The position numbers and the translations under genes were made by a program. 64,000 nt of DNA. Origin: Bifidobacterium platyrrhinorum. Lineage in GTDB: Bacteria; Actinomycetota; Actinomycetes; Actinomycetales; Bifidobacteriaceae. The stretch is taken from positions 201,246 to 265,245 of the forward strand of contig NZ_WHZV01000001.1 of the NCBI RefSeq assembly GCF_010667645.1, given 5' to 3'. The notes under the pieces were generated by a model. The model did no database searches, was not told the origin of the DNA, and saw only the letters and a list, made by a program, of their open reading frames with translations. Of this stretch, positions 57,421-64,000 are shown piece by piece (position 1 is the stretch's first letter; every line of letters begins with the position of its first letter).

Positions 57421-58953
57421 GTGAGCGCAGACATCACTTCGTCCATCATTCTCGACCCCGCACGCGCGGCCTTCCGACCGGAGGAGACCATCGACGTGCT
57501 GGGGGCCACGCATTTCATCGGCATCGGAGGCGCCGGCATGTCCGTCCTGGCCGAGATGCTCCACGAGCGCGGCGTGCAGGTCTCCGGATCCGACCGCGAA
57601 CGCAGCGCCAAGACCGACCGCCTCACCTCGCTCGGCATCGCCGTCGAATTCGGCCAGAAGGCGGAGAACGTCGCCGGCGCAGACACCATCGTCTATTCGA
57701 GCGCCATCAAGCCGGACAACCCGGAGATCGTCGCCGCGCACGGCTCCGGCAAGCGCATCGTGCACCGCAGCGACATCCTCGCCCTGCTCATGCACGGCAG
57801 GCGCGCCGTCACCGTGGCGGGCGCGCACGGCAAGACCACCACCAGCTCGATGCTCGCCCATGTGCTCGAACGTTGCGGCGAGGAGCCGAGCTACGCGATC
57901 GGCGGCTCCATCCAGGGCCCCGACGGCACGACCATCGACGGCGGGCACGTCGGCGCGGGCGCGGCGCTCGTCGCCGAGGCCGACGAATCCGACGGCAGCT
58001 TCGAGAAGTACCGTCCCGAGATCGCGATCATCACCAACTGCGAGGCCGACCACCTCGACCACTACGGCGACGAGGCGCACTACCGCGCCGCGTTCGTCGA
58101 ACACGCGGGCCACGCCACCGGGCACGTCGTCATCTGCGCCGACGACGCCGACGCGCTCGCCGTGCTGCGCGCCCTCGACCCGGCGGTCGCGGCGCGCGCC
58201 ATCGCCTACGGCACCACGGACCCGGCCGAGGCCGGCGACCTCGACGGCGCCGCCTACGTGCACATCGAATCGGAGAACGAGACCGCCGGCACCGGCGCCG
58301 AACACTTCACGCTGCACCTGCCTGAAGCGGTGACCGGCGGCGAGCCGGTCGACCAGCCGGTCACGCTCGCCGTGCCCGGACTGCACAACGCACGCAACGC
58401 CGCCGCCGCGATCTCCGCCGCCGTGCTGCTCGGCGTGGGCCCGGCCGCGGCCGCCGCCGCGATCGCCTCGTTCCGCGGCGCCTCGCGCCGCTTCCAGGTC
58501 CGCGGCGTCGTCAAGCAGGTCACCGTCGTCGACGACTACGCGCACCATCCCACCGAGATCGCCGCGCTGCTCGACGCCGCGCGCCGCCGCTACCCGGATT
58601 CGACGATCCGCGTGCTGTTCCAGCCGCATCTGTTCAGCCGTACGAAGTTCTTCGCGCGCGAGTTCGCCCGGGCCCTCGCCAAGGCCGACGACGTCATCGT
58701 CACCGGCGTGTTCCCCGCGCGCGAGAAGCAGGAGGACTTCCCCGGCGTGGGGCCGCTCACCATCGTGCGCGAGAGCCAGGGCATGACCGGCGTCGAGTTC
58801 CGCGCCGTCGACGACATGAGCCTCGCGGCGCGCATGATGGCCATGCGCGCGCACCACGGCGACGTCGTGTTCACCGTGGGCGCCGGCGACATCACCGACA
58901 TGGACGAGGTGATCCTGCACGCGCTCGAGGCCCACCGCGAAAGCTGCGAGTGA
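57421..58953 (+). CDS. murC: UDP-N-acetylmuramate--L-alanine ligase
   Basis: 510 residues. N-terminal HFIGIGGAGMSVLAEML, P-loop VAGAHGKTTTSSML (about 135-148), AEADESDGSF, NCEADHLDHYG and VVDDYAHHPTEI are MurC signatures. Adds the first amino acid of the stem peptide. GTG at 57421 follows AAGGAGCACGTTTC; an in-frame ATG at 57370 lies in the promoter-like sequence. Confidence 0.96.
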   Translation: MSADITSSIILDPARAAFRPEETIDVLGATHFIGIGGAGMSVLAEMLHERGVQVSGSDRERSAKTDRLTSLGIAVEFGQKAENVAGADTIVYSSAIKPDNPEIVAAHGSGKRIVHRSDILALLMHGRRAVTVAGAHGKTTTSSMLAHVLERCGEEPSYAIGGSIQGPDGTTIDGGHVGAGAALVAEADESDGSFEKYRPEIAIITNCEADHLDHYGDEAHYRAAFVEHAGHATGHVVICADDADALAVLRALDPAVAARAIAYGTTDPAEAGDLDGAAYVHIESENETAGTGAEHFTLHLPEAVTGGEPVDQPVTLAVPGLHNARNAAAAISAAVLLGVGPAAAAAAIASFRGASRRFQVRGVVKQVTVVDDYAHHPTEIAALLDAARRRYPDSTIRVLFQPHLFSRTKFFAREFARALAKADDVIVTGVFPAREKQEDFPGVGPLTIVRESQGMTGVEFRAVDDMSLAARMMAMRAHHGDVVFTVGAGDITDMDEVILHALEAHRESCE

Positions 58954-60041
58954 TGGCCGGAAGGGTCGTCAGATCCGACGGGCCCGCCCCGGCGGGCGGC
59001 GGGAACGCGCGTTCCGCCTCCTCCGGGCTCGTCCGGTCGGCGAAGGGGACCGCGGCGCGCAAGCCCGCGAAACCCGCCGGGGCGTCCGCTTCCGCCACGC
59101 GCGCCGGACGCAAGGGGCGCGTGGTCGAGGGGAGCGCCGCCGCGCGGGCCGCGCGGGAACGCAAACCCGTCTCGCGTTCGGAACCGGGGCAGTTCGTCGA
59201 CGCGCGCAGGCTCGCCAGCGAGGACCTCGTCGCCAGGACGCTTGAGGAGAACACCGGCACGCTGGGGCTGGCCACCAGGCCCAAGGTCGTCGACTTCACC
59301 GCGCGCGCCAGGGAACGCAAGCGCGTCGGCGCGCGCATCGTCGTCCTGCGCGTGCTCGCGGGCGTGCTGGCCGCGGTGTCGGCGATCGGACTCGGCTGGT
59401 TGCTGTTCCTCTCGCCGGTGCTGAGGCTCGAATCGTCCCAGGTCACCGTCACCGGGGCGAACGAGTGGGTGAGCGAGACACAGATCCGCTCCATCGTCGG
59501 CGAACAGACGGGCAGGTCGCTGCTGCTGGTCGACACGAACGCCATGACCGAGAAGATGGGCTCCATCCCGGGCGTCACGAGCGCCGAGGCGACGAAGCGC
59601 TACCCGCACGGCCTCCAGGTCGCCATCAAGGCGCAGCGGCCCGCCGCCATGCTCAAGGAGAAGGGGTCGGACTCGCTCACCGCCGTGGACGCGAAGGCCC
59701 GGGTGCTCAATTCGGTCGCCGGCGCCTCCGCCGAGGGCGTGCCGGTCATCGAGGTGGGCGACGTGGACCGCGGTCTCAAGAGCCGCGCCGTCAAGGAGAC
59801 CCTCCAGGTGCTCGACGCGCTGCCCGAATCGCTGCGCACGAAGATCACCAAGGTGACCGCCGGCACGCAGGATTCGGTGACTACCGAGCTCGACGGCGGC
59901 GCGCACGTGGTCGTGTGGGGCGATTCGTCCGACATGAAGCTCAAAAGCGCGGTCGTCGACAAGATCCTGTCCGATCCGAACGTCATCGGCGACAAGACGC
60001 AGGTCGACGTGTCCGCGCCGTTGCGCCCCGTATTGCGCTGA
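58953..60041 (+). CDS. ftsQ: Cell division protein FtsQ
   Basis: 362 residues. A long basic, Ala/Arg-rich cytoplasmic tail (about 120 residues) is followed by one membrane segment (about 130-150). The POTRA domain starts near LRLESSQVTVTGANEWVSE, and the extracellular FtsQ domain follows. Core divisome scaffold. The ATG overlaps the murC stop (TGATG). Last gene of the cluster here; ftsA and ftsZ do not follow. Confidence 0.93.
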   Translation: MAGRVVRSDGPAPAGGGNARSASSGLVRSAKGTAARKPAKPAGASASATRAGRKGRVVEGSAAARAARERKPVSRSEPGQFVDARRLASEDLVARTLEENTGTLGLATRPKVVDFTARARERKRVGARIVVLRVLAGVLAAVSAIGLGWLLFLSPVLRLESSQVTVTGANEWVSETQIRSIVGEQTGRSLLLVDTNAMTEKMGSIPGVTSAEATKRYPHGLQVAIKAQRPAAMLKEKGSDSLTAVDAKARVLNSVAGASAEGVPVIEVGDVDRGLKSRAVKETLQVLDALPESLRTKITKVTAGTQDSVTTELDGGAHVVVWGDSSDMKLKSAVVDKILSDPNVIGDKTQVDVSAPLRPVLR

Positions 60042-60063
60042 GGGCATAGGGGCCGCCGTCGAT

Positions 60064-60092
60064 TTGCGTGTCGGGGGAACGGGTTGTACTCT
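60064..60092 (+). promoter_or_regulatory. Promoter of ssrA
   Basis: TTGCGT (60064-60069), 17-nt spacer, TACTCT (60087-60092), about 40 nt before the mature tmRNA end. The precursor leader contains CTTGA-TAAT-TCAAG (60116-60129), a small hairpin. Confidence 0.65.
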
Positions 60093-60133
60093 GAAAAGTC
60101 CGGTCGCAAGGCCGGGCTTGATAATTCAAGAAT

Positions 60134-60530
60134 GGGGATGATCGGTTTCGACGGTGACCTGTTCGTCGCAGGGAAGCGTGCCGAGAACGCCGGGTCCGCT
60201 CGTGGATGCCCCCGGCAAAAGAATAAGTGCTAAATCTAACCGCACTGAGTTCGCTCTCGCTGCCTGAGCTTCGCGCCAGGATTAACCAGTGAGCAGCCGC
60301 TCCGTTCACTCCCTCTCGTCTTCGGGGGGATGCTGAGCGTCGTTTAGAGGACTAGCCGATGTGGTTGAGTCTCAGGGCCGCATCGGGACTTTGACTGCGA
60401 ATATGCCCGCCAACAGTCGTCCACGACATCGTTGGGGGCAGAAAAACCGCCGCATGGCCAGTGGACTACGCACGTAGAAGACTGAGGGTACGGTCACCGG
60501 ACCGGGGTTCAATTCCCCGCATCTCCACCA
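60134..60530 (+). ncRNA. ssrA: Transfer-messenger RNA (tmRNA)
   Basis: The 5' end GGGGATG pairs with the 3' end CATCTCC (one G-U), giving the acceptor stem, and CCA is encoded. A T-arm GGGTTCAATTCCC is present near the 3' end. The tag frame runs from GCT at 60229 to TGA at 60265-60267 and encodes AKSNRTEFALAA. It rescues stalled ribosomes with SmpB. Confidence 0.96.
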
Positions 60531-60531
60531 G

Positions 60532-60573
60532 GCAGAAGCGCCGCTCCGCAAGGGGCGGCGCTTCTGCGTTTTC
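60532..60573 (+). terminator. Rho-independent terminator of ssrA
   Basis: A 16-bp stem (GCAGAAGCGCCGCTCC / GGGGCGGCGCTTCTGC, one G-U) with a GCAA tetraloop, then GTTTTCC. Confidence 0.9.
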
Positions 60574-60641
60574 CGCCCGCCCTTGCGTCCCGCGAGTCCG
60601 AGGGGCCTTTCGGTGCCGTCCATGCGGCGGAACGCCGTGAT

Positions 60642-60670
60642 TTGACATGCGTGTCGCGATTCGCGACAAT
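60642..60670 (+). promoter_or_regulatory. Promoter of the alpha-mannosidase gene
   Basis: TTGACA (60642-60647), 17-nt spacer, GACAAT (60665-60670). The -35 is perfect. About 118 nt of leader precede the ATG. Confidence 0.75.
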
Positions 60671-60689
60671 GTCACTAAAGCGCTTTAGT
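60652..60689. promoter_or_regulatory. Two palindromic operators at the alpha-mannosidase promoter
   Basis: Operator 1: TGTCGCGA-t-TCGCGACA (60652-60668) fills the spacer between -35 and -10. Operator 2: ACTAAAGCGCTTTAGT (60674-60689), a perfect 16-bp palindrome with central CG typical of LacI-family sites, covers the start site. Both are placed to repress; the two unrelated sequences suggest two regulators. Confidence 0.75.
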
Positions 60690-60794
60690 TCCCGGCGGGG
60701 ACGACCGGCGCCAACGAACGCGCCTTCCGCACGGGAGGCGGACACGACGAAGTGGCCGTTCAATCGGCGGCGACAAGGAAGTGGCAGACATCGA

Positions 60795-63700
60795 ATGTTC
60801 CTGAAACCCGAACAGCAACTCGAACGATGCAAACGCATCATCCGGCAGCGCGTCGACCCGCACATCCATCCGGTGGCGGCGCACCTGACGGTCGAGGCCT
60901 TCGACATCCCCGGCGAGCCGATGCCGTCGGCCGAATTCTTCGCCCGGCTCGACGCCGGGGACATCACGTTCTCCCCGTTCGAGCTCGGCCACGAGTGGGG
61001 CACCACCTGGGGCACGGTCTGGTTCCGCCTGACCGGCCGCGTGCCCGAAGGGCTGCCGAACGGCCGCCCGCTCGAACTCAACATCGACCTGGGCTGGTAC
61101 CCGCACTCCTGCGGCGGCCACATCGAAGGCCTCGTCTACCGGCCGGACGGCACCGCCGTCAAGGCCGTCCACCCGCTCAACCACTGGGTGCCGTTCATGT
61201 CCGCCGACGGCAAGGCCCAGGTGCCCGTCGACTCCGACGGCCGCTTCACCCTCTACCTCGAAGCCGCCAGCAACCCGCTGCTGCTCGGCGTGCCGCCGTT
61301 CATCGAGACCGAGCTCGGCGACCACGCCACCGGCAGGCCGGACGAGCCCTACGTGTTCAAGGCCGCTGACCTGACCGAATTCGACGCCGACTACGAGAAC
61401 TATTCCGTCGACCTCGACGTGGTGAGCTCCCTCATGCGCTTCGCCGACAAGCAGTCGCCGCGCTACTGGCAGCTCGCCAAGGCCCTGCAGCGCTCGCTCA
61501 ACGCGTTCGACGAGCGTGACCACGACTCCGTCCGCGCCGCGCGCGCCGCCCTCGCCGGCGTGCTCGCCAAGCCCGCCAACGCCTCCGCGATGAACGTCAG
61601 CGCCATCGGCCATGCGCACATCGACTCGGCGTGGCTGTGGCCGGTGCGCGAGACCCGCCGCAAGGTGGCCCGCACCGTCTCGAACGCTTTGGCGCTCATG
61701 GACGCCGACCCGGACTTCAAGTACGCGATGAGCTCCGCCCAGCAGTACGCGTGGCTCGAACAGGACCATCCGGACATCTTCAAGCGCATGCTGGGACGCA
61801 TCGCCGAGGGCCGGTTCATCCCCGTGGGCGGCATGTGGGTGGAGGCCGACGGCATGCTGCCCGCCGGCGAATCGCTCATCCGCCAGATCTCCTTCGGCAG
61901 GCGCTACTTCAGGGAGCATCTCGGCGTGGAACCCAAGGGCGTGTGGCTGCCCGACAGCTTCGGCTACACGGGCGCCTGGCCGCAGATCGCCCGCCGCGCC
62001 GGCTACGAATGGTTCCTCACGCAGAAGATCTCGTGGAACGACACCACGAAGTTCCCGCACCACTCGTTCATGTGGGAGGGCATCGACGGCTCGCGCATCT
62101 TCACGCACTTCCCCCCGGCCGACACCTACGCCGCGTGGTGCAAGGTCGACGAGCTCGACTACGCCGAGAAGAACTTCCAGGACAAGGACCTCGCCGACCG
62201 TTCGCTCCTGCTCTTCGGCTTCGGCGACGGCGGCGGCGGCCCCACCCGCAACATGATGGAGCACCTGCACCGCTACCGGGACCTCGAGGGCGTCTCCCGC
62301 GTGACCATCGAGCCGCCGGACGACTTCTTCTCCAAGGCGCGCACCCAGATCGAGCAGAACGCCGGCGACGAGACCCCCGTCTACAAGGGCGAGCTGTACC
62401 TCGAGCTCCACCGCGGCACGCTCACCTCCCAGCAGGACATGAAGCGCGGCTGCCGCAGCGAGGAATCCCTGCTGCGCACGGTCGAATACCTGGGCGTCGC
62501 CGCTTCCCTCGCCGACCCGGGATACGTCTATCCGCGCGAGGAGATGGACCGCATCTGGAAGACGCTGCTGTTCAACCAGTTCCACGACGTGCTGCCCGGC
62601 TCGTCCATCGCCTGGGTGCACCGCGAGGCGCGGGAGGACTACCGCCGCGACCTCAAGCGCCTGGGCGAGATCGCCGGGGACATGTGCGCCGTGATCCGCC
62701 GCGCCGACCCGAAGGCCGATCTGCTGCGCGAGGCGCGCATCGCCCAGTACCGCGCCGACGGCGCCTCGTGGCGCGTCCTGCCCGTGGACGCCGCCGGCGA
62801 CGCCGCGCCGGTGGCAGTGACGACGGGCGCCGACGGCTCCGTGACCCTCGCCAACGGCCTGCTCACCGCGAAGGTGGAGGCCGACGGCGCCGTCTCGTCG
62901 CTCAGGGACGAGACGCACGGCCGCGAACTCGTGCCCGCCGGCGCGCGTCTGGGCCGCTACGAGCTGCTCAAGGACGAACCCGCTGTCTGGGACGCCTGGG
63001 AGATCGAACGCGAATCCCTGCTCATGGGCGAGGGGATGGACGGCGCCGTCACGTCGTCGTCCGTCGACGACTCCGGCGCGGGCCACGTCACCGTGCGCAC
63101 GGCCGACGGCGACACGGTCATCGTGACGACGGTCACGCTGCGTCCCGGCTCCCGCACGCTCGACTTCCACGCCGACGTCGACTGGCACGAACGCGAGCGC
63201 TTCCTCAAGGTCGACCTGCCGCTGGGCGTCGTCGCCGACCGTGCGATCTACGACTGCCAGTACGGACTGGTCGAACGCCCCGTCGTCAAGAACAGCGCGT
63301 CCGACGAGGCCAAATACGAAAGCAGCACCAACCGGTTCGCGATCCTGCGCGAGGCCGGCTATGCGGCCGCCGTCGTCAACGGGTCCATCTACGGCTCCGA
63401 CGCCGCGCCGATCGCCGGCGACGCCGCACGCGGCCTGGGCGCCGGCACCATGTTCCGCCTGTCGCTGCTGTCCGCGCCGACCTTCCCCGACCCGCGCACC
63501 GACATCGGCTCCCACGCGTTCGACTGGGCGGTCGTCGCCGACGCGACCGTCGGGCGCGTCAACGACGCCGCATGCGCCCTCAACGCGCCGACGCTGCACG
63601 ACGTGCCCGACATCGCGCCCGTTGTCACGGTCGAATCCGAGGACGGGACCGTGGTGCTCGACTGGGTCAAGCCCGCCGACGACGGTTCGGGCGACGTCAT

Positions 63701-63920
63701 CGCCCGCGTCTACGAGGCCGCCGGCGGCCACGCCCGTGCGCGCCTCGGCGTGTCCGACGCGCTGCGCGGCGCCACCGTGCGCGAGACCGACGTGCTCGAG
63801 GGCGACGCCCTGGCCGCCGACCTGCCCAGGGTGCTCGCCGGAGAGCCGGCGGCCGACGGCGCGCCGTTGGAGTTCGGCCCGTTCCAGCTCGCCACCCTGC
63901 GCATCGCGCGCCGGGGCTGA
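60795..63920 (+). CDS. Glycoside hydrolase family 38 alpha-mannosidase
   Basis: 1041 residues, of family-typical length. The N-terminal domain precedes the catalytic barrel with the metal-binding HAHIDSAWLWPVRET. The nucleophile is the Asp in WLPDSFGYTGAWPQI. Further family motifs are WWVEADGM-like GGMWVEADGMLPAGES and NQFHDVLPGSSI; beta-sandwich domains fill the C-terminal ~400 residues. No signal peptide, so cytoplasmic: it would trim mannose-containing oligosaccharides after import. The start is the ATG with AAGGAAGTGG about 15 nt upstream; the frame is open to 60642, but that part overlaps the promoter and operators. Confidence 0.92.
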   Translation: MFLKPEQQLERCKRIIRQRVDPHIHPVAAHLTVEAFDIPGEPMPSAEFFARLDAGDITFSPFELGHEWGTTWGTVWFRLTGRVPEGLPNGRPLELNIDLGWYPHSCGGHIEGLVYRPDGTAVKAVHPLNHWVPFMSADGKAQVPVDSDGRFTLYLEAASNPLLLGVPPFIETELGDHATGRPDEPYVFKAADLTEFDADYENYSVDLDVVSSLMRFADKQSPRYWQLAKALQRSLNAFDERDHDSVRAARAALAGVLAKPANASAMNVSAIGHAHIDSAWLWPVRETRRKVARTVSNALALMDADPDFKYAMSSAQQYAWLEQDHPDIFKRMLGRIAEGRFIPVGGMWVEADGMLPAGESLIRQISFGRRYFREHLGVEPKGVWLPDSFGYTGAWPQIARRAGYEWFLTQKISWNDTTKFPHHSFMWEGIDGSRIFTHFPPADTYAAWCKVDELDYAEKNFQDKDLADRSLLLFGFGDGGGGPTRNMMEHLHRYRDLEGVSRVTIEPPDDFFSKARTQIEQNAGDETPVYKGELYLELHRGTLTSQQDMKRGCRSEESLLRTVEYLGVAASLADPGYVYPREEMDRIWKTLLFNQFHDVLPGSSIAWVHREAREDYRRDLKRLGEIAGDMCAVIRRADPKADLLREARIAQYRADGASWRVLPVDAAGDAAPVAVTTGADGSVTLANGLLTAKVEADGAVSSLRDETHGRELVPAGARLGRYELLKDEPAVWDAWEIERESLLMGEGMDGAVTSSSVDDSGAGHVTVRTADGDTVIVTTVTLRPGSRTLDFHADVDWHERERFLKVDLPLGVVADRAIYDCQYGLVERPVVKNSASDEAKYESSTNRFAILREAGYAAAVVNGSIYGSDAAPIAGDAARGLGAGTMFRLSLLSAPTFPDPRTDIGSHAFDWAVVADATVGRVNDAACALNAPTLHDVPDIAPVVTVESEDGTVVLDWVKPADDGSGDVIARVYEAAGGHARARLGVSDALRGATVRETDVLEGDALAADLPRVLAGEPAADGAPLEFGPFQLATLRIARRG

Positions 63921-63927
63921 CCCGGTC

Positions 63928-63998
<71 letters not shown>

Positions 63999-64000
63999 CG

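Noticed and set aside
60134..60530. Protein-coding reading of the tmRNA region
   Set aside because: Acceptor stem, T-arm, encoded CCA and tag frame identify ssrA.
60642..60794. Longer N terminus for the alpha-mannosidase
   Set aside because: It would place codons over the -35, -10 and operators, and the conserved protein begins at MFLKPEQQ.

Overview
The window is a high-GC actinobacterial chromosome segment that looks like Bifidobacterium. The signs are a fruEKFG-type fructose/ribose-family ABC operon, an L-lactate dehydrogenase of the bifidobacterial type, a tmRNA tag reading AKSNRTEFALAA, a gluABCD amino-acid transporter, mtrAB-lpqB, the lexA/LysM/nrdR block and a dcw cluster running mraZ to ftsQ with no ftsA or ftsZ behind it. 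The species cannot be fixed from sequence alone. No phage, IS element, CRISPR array or rRNA/tRNA operon was seen. The last ~70 bases are a G homopolymer that is almost certainly a sequencing or assembly artefact.

Layout. 1-4.4 kb: the 3' part of aspS, a divergently controlled ABC-F ATPase flanked by two matching 35-bp dyads, and a YbaK-type deacylase. 4.5-8.1 kb: gluABCD, with an unusually long tail on GluD. 8.2-13.7 kb: a secreted PAP2 phosphatase and a polyphosphate kinase 2 bracketed by two zinc-ribbon membrane proteins. 13.8-22.2 kb: a DUF3516-type helicase overlapping rarA, then mtrA-mtrB-lpqB, where a run of 12 C lies at the end of mtrA. 22.2-27.8 kb: a small protein of unknown function and fruEKFG behind a strong promoter preceded by four direct repeats at exactly 11-bp spacing. 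27.8-35.8 kb, minus strand: an MFS exporter, a TM2 protein, a YhbY RNA-binding protein, HrpA helicase and an RsmC-like methyltransferase. 35.9-39.7 kb: hflX, ldh and a CDF cation exporter. 39.9-45.2 kb: lexA with SOS boxes, a small LysM protein resembling SOS division inhibitors, nrdR, serA and a HelD-type helicase. 45.3-60.0 kb: the dcw cluster. 60.1-64.0 kb: ssrA (tmRNA) and a GH38 alpha-mannosidase with a doubly palindromic promoter.

How the genes work together. The dcw cluster makes and transfers lipid II and builds the divisome (MraY, MurD, MurF, MurG, MurC, FtsW, FtsI, FtsL, FtsQ). It is headed by MraZ with four TGGGG(A/T) boxes. The slot between ftsI and murF, where murE is expected, holds a short protein that looks like a degenerate MurE without a P-loop. 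MtrAB-LpqB is the actinobacterial envelope and division signalling system. The lexA-LysM-nrdR block links DNA damage to division arrest and dNTP supply. The sugar operon, LDH and mannosidase belong to carbohydrate fermentation.

The most notable signals are: twin 35-bp dyads around the ABC-F gene; a C12 tract at which one extra base would fuse MtrA to MtrB; 11-bp phased repeats at fruE; the degenerate MurE; a Met-rich N-terminal extension on MraZ; and a recurring leaderless-promoter geometry (TA-rich -10, 7-8 nt, ATG) at eight genes.
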